Below the pieces are notes generated by a model. It was not told where the DNA came from and did not search any database. It was given only the letters and a program-made list of their open reading frames with translations. A stretch of DNA of 64,000 nt, taken from the NCBI GenBank assembly GCA_036346375.1, contig CM070502.1:21180924-21244923 (forward strand), in the 5' to 3' direction. The DNA is from Guadua angustifolia. Its lineage: Eukaryota > Streptophyta > Magnoliopsida > Poales > Poaceae. The stretch's first letter is position 1. Every line of letters begins with the position of its first letter. The translations under genes were made by a program, and so were the position numbers. Of the stretch, positions 11,996 to 25,431 are shown in pieces.

Positions 11996-14900
11996 GACAT
12001 GATGGTCGTCGGGACCTGGATTACCAGATATGAAACCCTTTGTATATATTGCACTAGTTCAGATCACACTAGTGCTCATAGTGGAAACAAATATTATAAA
12101 AATAGAAATTAACAATAATAAATTAGAGTAGCAACCTTATGGCCAAAGCTTACAATTAATAGCCTCAAAGGCTGAACAACTCGATTGAAATGTAACAGAA
12201 GAAATTAAGATAACTTCAGTTGTAGTTCATTCATATACCATAGGCAATCAATTGGGGTAGCGCGACCTAGCTCTTCATGATCCTCGAAGAAATATTTCTC
12301 ATTAACCATCTCTTACCTTGATGAAGTCTTCAGCAACTAATCAACAAGGCATATAGCAATGAGTGCATAAAGTACTTAGTAAGTCGTGGAGAACAATGAT
12401 GCAATTATAATCATGCAAGGCTTGACAAAGGAATAGTCATATGGTTCTTTTGTAGAAAGAAAAAATATTTAAAATACTACACATAGATTGTAAAGCATAA
12501 TTGAAAAGGATACAATAAATAAGACAATAGCATTTAAAACAACAAGTGAATCAACCATTCACTTTCCAACCATTCCAACATTTTCACGAAAACTCTATAT
12601 CTCATGTAAAATTCTTGAACATGCCCATGACCACAGGCACGGCTATTCAAATAGTTTTACATTCAGTAGAGGCTATACTACTTTATCTATAAGATATGAT
12701 CAACTTGTATTGTCCGCTGACACTTAACATAATAGAGTGCGGCTAAGAAGATGTAACGACCCTCCTTTTTGGTACAGAATACCAAGAAGGATAATTTATG
12801 TGCATTCAATACTAGTCCCACAATCAATGGCTAGTACGCACATTTACAATAATTGATAACACAATCATACTCAATATTACATATGATAATGGTAATTTAT
12901 ACAATATGGTCTTACAAAGCAGAGTATATTGCAGCAAAAAGAAGCAAAAGTCTCGTTATGTGCCATATAATCCTCAGGCAACTAACAAGGTATAAACCCT
13001 AGGAGATCGTATCATCGAAATTCTCGTATCTTGCGGTGAAGTGTGACCTTCGGGTCTCTTCTTCAGCTAAACCAACAAATAAGCTAGGGTGAGTACTTTC
13101 GTACTTAGTAAGACTTACGGTGTATCGCAAAAGTGCAATAAATACATGCTATGTTAAAGGAGGTTTCTACGGTTAATTTGCTTAAAGAGAATTTGAACAT
13201 GTAAAATCCAGTAGTAATTTGCAAACAGAATTTGTAAAAGCAAGTTTAACTGATATGAAAATAAAAGTATGTAAGCATAAAGTAACAACTCACAGTCCTC
13301 CATGATTGTGAGTACCTAGACTTATTTTTGCACCAACCTAGTAATGACAAACCTTTACTATAGCGGAAAAATATTTGTACATACAATACTTCTCACACAG
13401 TTCACTCCTGTGGAGTCCACTTCTCCCTATAGTAAAGCATACACTGTTGTATCGGTAAACGTTTGTTCAATAATCACCTCGATGTGAACATCCCTTCGAG
13501 CAACCTCCATCTGAAAGCCCGTATTACTACAACCTTCTAATGTGAAAAGCCAGTTCTAAGTAATTTAATAGGTTAAGGTTGTCTCATTCCAGCACTTGTG
13601 GATGTATGGTTAACTTGGCCTGAAAACAACACAGTAGTTTGGTCCTTAATTCGACTCTCCCCCTACAGTACGTGCAAGTCTCATATACATCTAGCTATTG
13701 CCAATAATCGCCCGCATCAAAATCCTAATTTTATTTTTATTTTTACCAAAATATCAACAACCTTTAACATCATAACCAACCTTTTTAATTATATCCAACA
13801 TTTTTAAATCATAAATAGCAACATGTTTCTTTACTAAAGCATGACTAAGCATGATCATTATGTAATCGCATATACTCATGTTGAACATTGTATATTATCT
13901 AACCAAATTCTAGGGTTATCAAGGTTCACAGTTTAATATTTATTAAGAAAGTTCCATGAAACATGGTTATAGTTAACAGTACCATAATATAGCAAATTTA
14001 CAGAAAATACACGCATGCATAAATAGATTTGATAAAACAAACAAAAATCAAACACTAGGATCAATATGACCAAATGGGGTGCTTGCCTTGCTTTGTTGGT
14101 TCAGGAATCAACTTGGGGTTGAAGTCATCAGTAACAACTTCGTGTATGTCGGTATCTACACGTGATTATTGTATCGTGCAACAGCAACAAGAAGCAATGG
14201 TGATAAGAGGCAAAAAGAAGTCGAATAAAACCAAATTCAAAGGTGAATTAGAATTGAATGTTCTAGTGATAAAAAGATTTTAAATACTAATTTCTTATTA
14301 CATAGGTTCAATGATTTGTTTTATAGATTTTAGGATTTGTATTAGGGAGGTTTAGACCTTTAATAGGATTCAAAAGAAAAGCATGTTTAATTATAATTAT
14401 TTCTACAGAATAGGACGGCCTTGCCTTAAGGTGCATTTCTAAGATAGTCCTATTGGTATTAGTATTTATTTGTGATATTGTATTATTTCCTAATCTTAAT
14501 TATTTTTAAATTATATGCTATAAGAGGTTAGATTTCGTTGTAGATTTGCAACTACAATTCACATAGATGTAACATCCCAAAAAATGAAAAACTAAATAAA
14601 ATATAAGTTTTAAATTGAATTATGATTTCAATATGAATTTCTATTTTTCTATGCTTTTATTGAATTTGACCTTAAAGTATTCCATTCTCAATATTGAATT
14701 GTTGATTTGTAAAACCATTTTCAAATAGAATGGTTAAAGAGAGCCAAAGTTAGAAACAGACAAAATAAGAATTCTTGTGGCATTATGATTTTAGTTCGTT
14801 GTTTCCATTATTTTCTCTGATTTTTTGCATTTTGGTCTTAAAGAAAATTATTTTTAGCATTTGATTCTTGAGTTATAGACTATAGAAAAAGAAATTATAT

Positions 14901-17900
14901 AAAAACAAAATTTACAAAATTATATTTAAATATAAGGCCGTCATTAGAAACCCCTTGAAAAACTCCAAGAATGTGTAAACTCATTTAATATAGATAAAGG
15001 ATTAAAAAGTAACTTTGGACTAGCAATAGTAATCTTGTCAAAATTTATTAAAATGTACAAACCTTATCTTAATCTAAAAATTTTATCAATTCATCTAAAT
15101 GAAATTTTATCAATTCATCTAAAGGTATACAATATTCTATAGTAAAAGTATAAAAATAATAAACATTATTTGATGCCCTAAAAATTCACAAACTAAAATC
15201 TAGAAAATTCAATAAAATAAATACAAAGGTCAATAATCTCAAAATTTTACAGTAGTATACTTAAAACATTAGTAACCCTCAAAAAAGTTTTAAAAATTTA
15301 TTAGCAACATTTTGACCCTTCGAAAGATCAAAAATAGAAAATGAAAAGTTTTTAAAAAAGGCATGTCAGAATTTTTATAAATTCTACACAGAAGATATTG
15401 AGCTGAAAGTTTTACCACATGACAAACATTTCTTAAGGATTAAGAAACAAATTCTAAAAAATAAATATCATTTGTTGGGCCATTTAATGCTAAATTTTTC
15501 TCTGATCATTGGGGGATGAACTTCATTTGCTCTCTCTTATTCACTTACATGTGGGACCCACCAATAGCTTGGCCCACTCGCTAGGGACTCATAGGCTAGC
15601 CTCGCTACCTCTCCTCCTCCTCCAACCGAGCACAACCTCTTCCTCTCTGTTCCTCTACCACGACAACCAAATGCCAACGAAATCGTTGCCATGGCAAGCA
15701 AAATTTTGCACCAACATACTGTAATGGCCAAGAGGCACGTCGCGACTTGCGTTGTTGAGGATTGAGCCCCACTACACCACGCACTTATCTATAAAACTGA
15801 CCCATGGCTACCATTAGCACTCTCTCACCTCCCCACACTCACCATCATTCTCCTCTACCAAAGCTTAGTCTCAATTCCTCCTATGGGCTTCATCTAAAGC
15901 GGCAAAACTCGATTTGAGCAACTTGATGAATATCTCCCCAATTCACTGAACATAGAGCATCTCAGTGCATTAAAACCCATATCCATCTCTAATTGCATCC
16001 ATGTTCCCTGCATCACCGTCACGGCCATCTTCTTCTTCCCTAAGTTGGCTGCCTGGTGGTAGCCTGCTCCAGCTAGTCACTGCTTCAGCTAACAGGTAAA
16101 ATGGAATCCCTAGACTCCAGTGATGTTAAGCCCCATGTTAATTCAAACTCAAACGTTGTCTACTTCTTCCCCGACCAACTGCCAGTAGCTCCACCGCACA
16201 CCCCCGTCGCTTGCTTTGCTCCGACGATCACCAACCACCGCTGACCCCTCACCTAGCCTCCCAAGGGCCCTTTCTTGCTGAATGTGCCCTCGTCCGAGCC
16301 TAAGCTCCGTCGGAACGCTGCCAGTGGCCACCACACTGAACTCCCTTGCTCTCAAGTCGCTAACCCATGGGCCCAATTAGTCAAGTTTGGATTCAGGGTT
16401 TTGGGTTTAGCGTGTGCCATGCATGCGGCCACGTGGACATTGATAGGGAAGATGCAGCAGTGGCGGCCATGTCAGCGATGACAGCAGTCGGCTCTAGGGA
16501 GTTCCCAGTGGCGGCAAAGATGGCGTGGATGCAACAGGAAGGCTCAAATCTGGACAACAGGGTGATGTTGGAGAAGATGACGTGCATGGGACCTCACAGA
16601 TGGTAACTCCAGTGATCGATGACGAGGGCGTAGGCGGTGGAGCGGCGAGATTGGCTACAGCGACAACATTGTGGTGGGTCTTTGGGGAAGTGAAGGGAGC
16701 AACATGTAGAACACTAAGAGGCAAAGCTAGATGTGTGGATGATGGTGGCGAGAACTCATCGATGTCGATATAACCGGGCAGCAGGCGGAAGTGGAGAAGA
16801 AAGGCTAAATCTCCTTGCTCGATGCCCCTCGGTCTCGATTAGTGGAGGGGTATGGATGATGGGGTTCGGGAAGATGCCGTGACATGGACAGATTCATCAA
16901 AGATGCGACAATAAGATATGGGAGAAGATGACCCTAGCGACAGCAGCATGGCGAGGCCTCAAGCGTCGGCTAGGTGTGGAGTATTTTACAACAGTGCCTA
17001 CCGGCCACAATTCAATATCTTATTAAGTCAAAATTAAAATTATTCAACATGTGACATGTATCCCATCGTATAACTAAGCATATCTAAGTATAGCTACGAT
17101 ATCCTAATATTGGTAATATGATCATATTCAACTAATAATGTTCCAACCTAGGGTTAACAATGGATACATGGTATTCCAATAATCAAGATGCATAATGTCA
17201 ATTAGGTATATAGCTATTCCTAACAATTAATCATTGATACACAAATAGTATGTAATTGTATAAAACAAGTTACTTTTGCAAATATAGGTTCAACATTATC
17301 AAAGGTTATGACTTGCCTTGTTGATTTACTGCTAAGTCTTGATCTTCAAATCCCTCGTTCGCTTTCTCGTGATTAGCATCTACCAAAAAAGAAAGCAACA
17401 AATAAAAATAAACAACAAACAGAGACTCAAACAAACTCCAAACTAAAAATAAATATCTCTAGAATGTAGAGCTTGATTTTATAAAAATTTAAAAACATTA
17501 ATTACCTCAATCGGAGTTCGTATGAGGGAGGATGGAATTTTGAAAAGTTTAAACCACATAAATAATAAAGAAAGGATTTTTGAATTTCTAAAATTACTTT
17601 TCTAAATAAAAATCCAATTCACTGTAAAATATTAGCAAACTGAATCTTAAATTTTTTTAAATATATTTTTATTTTTTCTTTTCTTTCTTTTTCCATCCTC
17701 TCTCTTCCCTATGGCTTGCTTCTCTCTAGACTGGACATGACCCAACATCACATAGTAGCAACAGAAGGCAACAAGTATGGCACATAGGACAGGGAAGCAA
17801 AGAAGACAAGGCCAAGCGGCTAGGGCAAGGGAGCAAGGGCTTCGGCCAAACCGAGGGAAGCATGGGAAAGCTCGCGACGAGGTGAACTCATTGGAGACCA

Positions 17901-18766
17901 CGATGACGACGATGGGGCATGGATGGCGGCACAACGACGTGACAAATGTCGATGAACAAACTTTGGGAAAATATAAAATTCATCGCCCACGGTGCACCAA
18001 ATTTGAAATTGATTGAGAGGTTACCTTCACGGCGATCAGTGGCACAAAGTGATGTGAAACGGTTTTGGAAGAGAAGGTCCAAGGTGTTGGGAAGCTTGCA
18101 AGGGCACATTAGCCGATGTTTATTTCATGCTTCGGGTCTCACAGTGTTCCAACCAAACAGAGGCACAAGGGGTTGGAACAAGTGGAGGAACGGGTTGCGC
18201 AATGAAAGGGATCCCAGTGCTCACCTTTAATGGCTCGGGGTGGCTCATAGAGATAGATACGTACACGTTTCAAGAGGAGTTCGTACAGAGAAAAACTCAA
18301 ATTTCTCCCAAAAAGAGGGGATTAGAACAAAGAATCACAGGATTAGTTGAGGATAAGGTGGCACTGTATTGGACACAATTTCAAAGCAAAACATGTTGGA
18401 TTAGGACTTCAAAATCTTGGTAATGGAGGAAAACAGAGAAACACATGCTGGCTACTGGCTTCTTGAGGTTGAAGATGACATATGACATATGGGTCCGGTT
18501 TACTATTTATTTTTGAATTTAATTAATGCTAAAATAAAAAGTCTTTGGAACAATAGAAAATAATGTTCAAAAATTTTGAAAAAATTCTCAAAAATACCTT
18601 GAGACATTTTAAACTTCATGTAAAAATTTAGAACTTTTTATTTATAATTTTTCTACTATAAATCTTTTTGTAAAACTAAAATTTAAAAATAGCTTTATAA
18701 ATTCCAAAAAATTCAAAAAATCTATAAAAAGTAATAAATTATTTTTTTTGAAAATTTTGGGATGTT
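11996..18766 (-). repeat. Cluster of diverged Tekay/Del-like LTR fragments
   Basis: Several blocks follow the same order of short motifs as the 3.4 kb LTRs at 35.9 and 45.2 kb. A copy starts near 12010 (GACCTGGATTACCAGAT against GACCCCAGATTTACCAT). Another starts at 12752 with TGTAACGACCC and then ACTAGTCCC..GCTAGTACGCAC, and runs to about 14.3 kb including a GCTTGCCTTGC block. A third, 17.0-18.77 kb, has GACTTGCCTTG, TCGGAGTTCG, ATTGATTGAGAGGTTACC and ends GGGATGTTATA. A block starting TGTAACATCCC at 14569 runs in the opposite orientation. No gag or pol remains, so these are solo or nested LTR pieces. The boundaries are approximate. Confidence 0.45.
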
Positions 18767-20579
18767 ATAAAATGTCCAAATGGTTTCTTTTATTTTTAAA
18801 AATTCAAAAAGAAATGAAAATTATGGTGTTATAATGATGCTGGTCGGGGCTTGGCGACACAAGTTGGGCGTAGGAAGGAAGATAGGGAGAGGGAGGAAGA
18901 AGCTTTGAAGGGATTGGCATGCGGGCACACACGTGCATGCCATATTAGCAAAATATGCATACGTGGATGTCACGTCAACCAAAATCAATGCTATGTCAAC
19001 TAAAACCACCATGGTTTTGGTCCAAAGGGCTAAAGTGAACGGCTATACAGTTGGGTTTAGTCACTAAACTTGTAATAATAGTTGTGTGAAAAGCTGTGAT
19101 TATATATTATTGCAAAGGATGTTATGTATTTCTTGGTTATGTGTATCTCGTGTCATCGCCAAATGTAAGCTTGCTTCTGGAAAGCGTGTGGTCTCGGACG
19201 TACTTGAATGCATGGTTCTAAGTTTAATATTGTTCTTTATCCTTGTCCTTATTACTATGTTGTTCCTGTTATATTGTTTAGTACATATGAGAAGTAACTA
19301 GAGAAATTTTACTGAAATTAATGGTAAAAGTTGTTAATCTTAACATAAAAAGTCAGTAGTGGTAACATGCTAGGCATTTAAGGTTCCGGGTGTTATAAGA
19401 AAAGGAAGTGACCAACTTTTCAGATTGCTGGATTTGCAACATGGTGCGTATGACCAACCGTGCGCTTGAATTCAATTTTTGTGTGAATTGGACTCGTGCC
19501 TCGCGTTATAGATGATTAATTTGGTTGTATGCAACAGATGAATGCTGGGAACTTTTGGAGCGCAGGGGAGGGCTCAAGTACGTTTTTGCGAAAAAACCCT
19601 CCAGAAAATTCGAAATCACAAACAGGTCCTTCCACTGGTTATTTTACAAAAAAGACCCGTAGTTTTGCAAATTCAGCTCAGGCACCGGTTCTCTAAACTC
19701 AAGAGATTTAAAATTACATTTAGGTCCGGTTATTTTGAAAAAATCCCATGACGAAATATTTAAAATTACATTTAGATCCTTCTACGATTTTTGCAACAAA
19801 AAATTCTGGAGTGAGATTTGCGCGGCGCGGCGTAGCGCGCTATACTATCTAGTGAACACTATAGATACAAATAGCACAAGCTAAACAAGTTAGGATTTTA
19901 GCTATGTATGAATGTGATATGCATGTGTGGATGTATGGATCTGATTTGAATGGTAGTGCAGATTTTGGCACCCTTTTTCTCGATTTTTTATTTTAAATTA
20001 TTTTTCAGTATCTTATTAGTATTTATAGGACTTTTTTTATCTTTTGGGTGTATTTTCATTTTTTTAGTTTTTTTGGATGTTTCTGACTTTTCATAAACAT
20101 TTATGATATTTTTCCTTTTTTGGGATTTTTGAATATTTTTGAATGCCTGCTATTTTTCGAATGGTGGCATGAAATATTTTCAAATTGAAGCTGTACCAAG
20201 CAGAACTATTCACTTATTTGGCTCCTGCTCTCTCTGTTTTTTGGGCACCACGGAAAGACTAAGAGTGACACCTAGCTCCTTACGTGCTAGGGGACCGTGG
20301 GAGGCTGAGATGCCACGCTAAGGGACCACGGGAAGCGAGGGACTCGAGAAACCGGACTGAGCATGACAGCAAGTGGCTTGTTGCGCTCTGGAAGCGCAGA
20401 AGGTGGGTTGCCACGGAGGCGTGGGAGTTGCCATGCCGCACGCGAGAGGACAAGTTCTGCAAATAGGAAGTACGGGAGGTCCTTTCGTGATGCACAAGGA
20501 GCTATTTTTGCAATTTTTTTGTAAGGAAACTATTTTTGCAAAAAAAAGAAGTGGAAAACCCAAATAAGTGAACAGTTCT
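18767..20579. other. Intergenic repeats, no gene seen
   Basis: Contains the 18.95-19.08 kb segment that pairs in inverted orientation with 11.1-11.25 kb. At 19.6-19.8 kb the phrase AAAATTACATTTAG recurs within a low-complexity block. 20.25-20.5 kb is GC-richer with overlapping short frames on both strands and no recognisable protein. Confidence 0.35.
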
Positions 20580-20931
20580 CCCCCAACAGGCCCTTTATGT
20601 TACCTCAAAATCTTCCTAGGGGAAATATTCCATGAGTTTCTTTTTCCGTAGCATCCAAACAAGATCTAAACGTGAATTTCAAATTCGGAACTAAATCCCA
20701 TGTCCTAATAAATTATAGGAGGATTTGCCTGGGCCTTGCAATTTCCCCTAAAATTTTAAGACTAAATCGGAACAGGCACAAAATTTGTGTTAAATCTCGT
20801 GATATCTGGAAATTTGCTCATTCATCTTTCATGTTCCTATCCTCACCCCCCAAAGAAGGAACCACCAAATAACAAAAATTCCCCGCCCCATCGTCCCCAA
20901 CCTTTCCTCGCTCGAGCCAACGCCCTGAACA
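20580..20931 (+). promoter_or_regulatory. Probable promoter and 5' UTR of CBP20
   Basis: The first 200 bases resemble a short dispersed repeat (CATCCAAACAAG word also at 35.1 kb). From about 20,840 the DNA becomes C-rich (CCTATCCTCACCCCCC, CCCCGCCCCATCG), typical of a grass 5' UTR, and runs directly into the CBP20 start codon. No clear TATA box was identified, so the transcription start is not placed. Confidence 0.35.
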
Positions 20932-23900
20932 ATGGCGTCCCTCTTCAAGGTACGGATCCTCCCAACCCTAATTAAGCATCCGATTGATTCACCCCGCCTC
21001 CCTGCTCATTCGGCTCGCGGCTTCGCTGTTCCAGGACCCGAGCAAGCTGTCGGCGTACAGGGACCGGCGGTTCGATGGGACGCAAGAGGAGTACGAGGCG
21101 GCGCTGCAGGCGTCGACGACGGTGTACGTGGGGAACATGTCCTTCTACACCACTGAGGAGCAGGCCTACGAGCTCTTCTCCCGCGCCGGTGAGATCAAGA
21201 AGATCATCATGGGCCTCGACAAGAACTCCAAGACCCCCTGCGGCTTCTGCTTCGTACTGTGCGCGCTCCCCTCCTTCTTTGACCCCCTTTCTTCATGTGT
21301 TGGATTCGGCGCTGTAGTTTGATGCAATTTTTAGACCAAATGCCTTGGCCCAATTTTATTTTATTAGAGAGCAGAGGTTCGAATGCAGTTTGATGCAATT
21401 GGATGCTTGAAAGATGGCTTTCTAGCTCTGTTTATGCACCAATTTCGATTCATTGGTGATGTGAGGTTGTGTGTGATACCTTATGAATTGTGATGCCAGA
21501 GTGTCCGATGCAATTTTGGTGCTGCCAGGAATGTGTGAAATGCCCTTGAACAGGGTCAGAAAAGTGTGCTATCTCAACGAAAATGTGAGATTAAACAGTT
21601 AGATGTTGCAATAGGTTTGGTGGATCTCAGATGCGGGTTTTATGAGGAACAATGCTTTAATAGTTTGTCCTGGGTTATTGGAGTTCTTTACCTTTTTCTT
21701 GTTTGGTTATTTTGCTGTATTGTGTTGCCATCTGATGCAGTGTTGACTAGTGCACTATATGGTTTGATTGTTGAAGGAGCTGGGATTTGAGCTATGTTCT
21801 GAGGAACTGGTGATTTTTGTGGTGATTTTTTTACATGTATTCTGGTGCTCGTGGTGGCATTCTATGTTGGGATGTGAGGTCTTCAACGTCGATGTACTGA
21901 ATCTTGTTAGATTGTTAAAGGTTGGAGTATGTGGCTTTTGTTCTTTCAAAAGTTCTATATTTCTATCTCCATATTTGGTTTGATGTAGTTCATGAATAGT
22001 CATTTATATATATTATAGATTTTAACTCATTGGCGATGTATTGAAAGTAGTGGTGAAAAATATGTATGGTTGAGAGCACAACTTCAGTATGCCTTGTTCT
22101 TGGATAACTCACTGTACATGCCTTGGTTTCTTGGTGGTATGGCTTTCATCGAGTTATCAATTTTTTGACCTTAAATGGTTGTGCAAGAGGTGCTTTTCTG
22201 ATAGGAATGTATTGCTTGATTGTGCTGTACAATGGATCTGTTGGAGTTTGAATTGGAGTTCTTGGAAATTGGGAAGATGGCAAACAGTGTCATACCCTTT
22301 TAGCTGGTAATGGTTATGATGCCTCTGCCTTTATTATTACCTTTTCAGGTACTACTCCAGGGAGGACGCAGAAGATGCAACCAAATATATCAGTGGAACA
22401 ATGCTTGATGATCGCCCAATTCGTGTCGATTTTGATTGGGGCTTTGAAGAAGGCAGGCAATGGGGCCGTGGACGGAGTGGTGGACAAGTATTACCCTGAT
22501 CTTATTCTGCATGAATAACAAATTTGTATTGGCATTCTACCTGATTTATGCTGATATTGCTTATTTCTTTCATAGGTCAGAGATGAGTACCGCACGGATT
22601 ATGATCCTGATATCCTTTGATACTATTGAATTACCATTTATTGCACATTGATGTGGGATTGTACTGCTATAAAACTCAGAAAACCCAGTGTATTAGTTCA
22701 CATTGGTAATGTTACCTGTAGATCCATCCATGTATTATTTCTAAATCTGGCAATAATACTGAGGGCTGATTGCTTTTGCTTTGGTGGCTCACTTTTAAAT
22801 TTAATATTCCTTTACATGTTTTTGTAAATTATCTCTAGGGTTGGAATGCTTCCTTAATTAAGCTAACGAAGAGGTGGTTATGGTAAGATGGTTCAGAAAG
22901 AGCTAGAAGCACAAAGAGAATTAGTTGACTATGGTGGAGGTGCTTTTCAACCGAATGCACCACCTCAATGTAAGTTTTGAAGTTATTAGTATTCTGTGCT
23001 TTTAACCACAATGTTTTTTGCATGTACTTTTGCTTTGACATCTCTTACATAATTTTTTTTGTTTTGTGTCCCCATATACAACAACCACCAAGCCTTTTAT
23101 CCCAAACAAGTTGGGGTAGACACTTATGGTTATGGGTATCACTACCATAATTGCACTTTTAGGGGGCTTGCGTATGTACAGTAGCCTCTTTGATATATTG
23201 TCAACTGAGCATATTTTCTGGACTCACTGAAACAATTAATTTATTGTTTGAAGCTAGTTTGGTGAAACAAGCATTGCTAATTTGCTACAACAGTTGTAGG
23301 TATGCTTGGTATGGTGAATGGAATTAGTCATGAAGTTCAATTTCATATTTAAAGTTTGATAAATGTATTCTAGTATTGCATTGTACCTGTGTATAGCATA
23401 TAGTATACAGTCTGATATCACTTTTTCCTTGCAACCAGCTTATGGGACTCAATTCAGTGCCTTTCCACTCTTGACTCCCATTTCACTTGTTGGGTGTCTT
23501 TAAATTTTACTTGTTGCTTATCACCAAAAATGTTCGTAGTGTTGCGCAAACAATTCTCACATTTCTTTGCAAATGTGATGTGACTTCATGTATCCATTCA
23601 CTCCAGTTTTTGATCTCATGCTGTCAAGAGCATGTGCGCGATGATTCAATCCTTTTCAGCGTGCTTTGCAATGAATTTACTATTTGTCTTCTTGCTGTCT
23701 AGACAGGTTGAGTGTGACTATGTTTTTACACAAATACTTGCATTTTTCATTTTAATATGCAGATGACAGATTTGACAGGAAGAGAGGATACGGAGATCCT
23801 CACCGTAATGACAGAGGTAGGACAGCACTCATGTATTCTTGTATGTGTTGTTTTTCGGAGATAAAAGGTAACATAACCTGATGCTCTGCCAGATTACCAA

Positions 23901-24169
23901 CGGAAGCGTTACCGGAATGATGAACGTTCTGCAGCAGATATGTCCAGGAGAGCACCTGACTCTGATTCTAGGAGAGATGCGAATTATGATTCGGTATTAG
24001 AGCCTGTACCTTTTATCATCTAACTTTTCCTCACCGTCCCTTCTCAGGCATGAGACATTTACTAAGTATTCCTCGGTGTCTTTTGCAGGAGAAGAATCCT
24101 AGATTTCGTGAGAAAGGCGACTCTGATGATGAAGATGACGATTACGATAAGAGACGCCACCGCCGCTGA
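20932..24169 (+). CDS. CBP20: Nuclear cap-binding protein subunit 2 (CBP20)
   Basis: CBP20 binds the 7-methylguanosine cap of nuclear transcripts as a heterodimer with CBP80 and acts in splicing, pri-miRNA processing and export. Eight exons: 20932-20949, 21035-21258, 22349-22487, 22576-22609, 22868-22969, 23763-23816, 23893-23993, 24089-24169. They join without a frame break into 250 residues, close to the usual plant length of about 257. The RRM shows RNP2 VYVGNM (36-41) and RNP1 KTPCGFCFV (72-80), followed by the family signatures RPIRVDFDWGF and [20 protein letters not shown] that cradle the cap. The C-terminal tail is rich in Arg and Asp and ends in a basic KRRHRR. Six introns are GT-AG; intron 4 is AT-AC. 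The start is the first ATG after the C-rich leader and gives the family N-terminus. The only gene here that appears fully intact. Confidence 0.96.
22610..22867 (+). other. U12-type AT-AC intron of CBP20
   Basis: The exon ends in CCTG and the intron opens ATATCCTTT, the consensus of the U12-dependent AT-AC 5' splice site. Near the other end TTCCTTAAT (22850-22858) matches the U12 branch-site consensus UUCCUURAY, and the intron ends AC about 10 bases later, before GAAGAGG. Only this boundary restores the conserved Asp-Pro-Gly-Arg-Gly-Gly-Tyr frame. Splicing would need the minor spliceosome (U11/U12/U4atac/U6atac). I recall that plant CBP20 genes are known to carry a U12 intron; the sequence supports it independently. 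Confidence 0.93.
23084..23131. repeat. Short SINE-like repeat in CBP20 intron 5
   Basis: The stretch AACAACCACCAAGCC..TTTTATCCCAAACAAGTTGGGGTAG resembles 61503-61548, with CAAACAAGTTGG in both. I recall this phrase from the 3' region of Au-type SINEs in grasses, but neither copy shows a full tRNA-derived head. Treat it as a shared short dispersed repeat. Confidence 0.4.
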
Positions 24170-24412
24170 ACCTGATGAACAGTTGGCTATGGGCAAAAGT
24201 TCAATAACTGCATTGGTGTCCTTAGCCATCAGGAGTATCTGGTTCAACCTGTTGTATATATACCATATGACTTAATGTTTCCTCTTCGCTGTTCCTTTTC
24301 TTTTGCTCTTACCATCAGTTCATCACCGTCTGCATAGGTTCTGCATGTGACTAGTGATTCGAGTACGGAATTCCGTATTCAATGACACTTTTCCGTACGT
24401 ATGTGCTGATTA

Positions 24413-24736
24413 GGCTATTCCCAGTGCATTGTATCTTGTCACAATATCCAAAGCTACCATGTCATATGATATTATAGAAGATACAACTATCCCAATGCAT
24501 GGTATTATAGATTGTTTCTTAGTCCCACAAGATAATTAAATGCTAGATGTGTATGAGAGTATGAATTGTGGGCCACTTAGTTGATTCAAGTTTCAATGTC
24601 TATGATTTCGTGCTTAAGTGGTATCTTCCTCAAGATACAGCTTTCTTCTCTCCCCTCTTAGCTCTCTTGCCACATCATCAAAAATGCTTATGTGGCATGC
24701 ATTAAATGGGTATGTTACCATGCACTGGGAATAGCC
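24413..24736. mobile_element. Tourist-type MITE (PIF/Harbinger-like), 324 bp
   Basis: The ends are inverted repeats: GGCTATTCCCAGTGCATTG on the left, and a right end whose complement starts GGCTATTCCCAGTGCATG. The element is flanked by the 3-bp duplication TTA (24410-24412 and 24737-24739), typical of Tourist elements mobilised by PIF/Harbinger transposases. It has no coding capacity. It lies about 240 bases after the CBP20 stop codon, so it may fall in or just beyond the 3' UTR. Confidence 0.85.
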
Positions 24737-24739
24737 TTA

Positions 24740-25423
24740 AGGCTAATCTATTGAGAACAGCAATTAATTGATATAGGTCATTAATTAACACCAGAACGTT
24801 GAATTTCAACGAATTTATGATTAGTCGCGTTGTGATCATATGGTAGCTGGTTTTCCCTTTCAATGTGGGAACAGTTTGAGAGGAATGGTTTTGCGGTTTT
24901 TCTGATAACATTAGGAAAAAGCGTTTGGTTGTAGAACAATCTGGACGTATATTTTGCTACTACCTCGTAACCTTATATAATCATGTAATGCATGCTCTGA
25001 AGACCATGTTTTGGGCTAAAATTCCCCTTATGTATGTAGCAGAATAGGGTCTCTTTCGTTCGCAAGATTTTAAAAATACTGGAATAGGAAAAACACACGA
25101 CTGAGATATCGTGGCGTGTTGAATCCTGTAGGAAACAAAACCATAGGAATTGTTCAAAAGGTGTTTGATTGCTTTATAGGAAAAATATAGGAACTTTGAT
25201 ATTAAATGTTAATTGATTAGAGAGAGAGAGAAGAGAGAAGGTTCATCAGGACTATTAGGACTTGTTTGAGAGCCTAGATCGGCCCATTCCCAAGGCTAAA
25301 AATCCATTGGGCTAGTTTGCCCCGGCCTGATAGAATGCACATTTGGATGCCGTAGAGATGGGGATTTCTCAGCCCAATCCACTCCGTTTCCACGGGGAAA
25401 AAATATGCACCTCACGTCGGGCA
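24740..25423. other. Intergenic DNA with MITE-like tract
   Basis: No gene. The part at about 25,040-25,230 (GGGTCTCTTTCG, ATAGGAAAAACACA, CATAGGAATTGTTC) resembles a common grass MITE family. A related stretch in the other orientation lies at about 35,160-35,310. Termini were not resolved. Confidence 0.35.
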
Positions 25424-25431
25424 ATCTTTCC

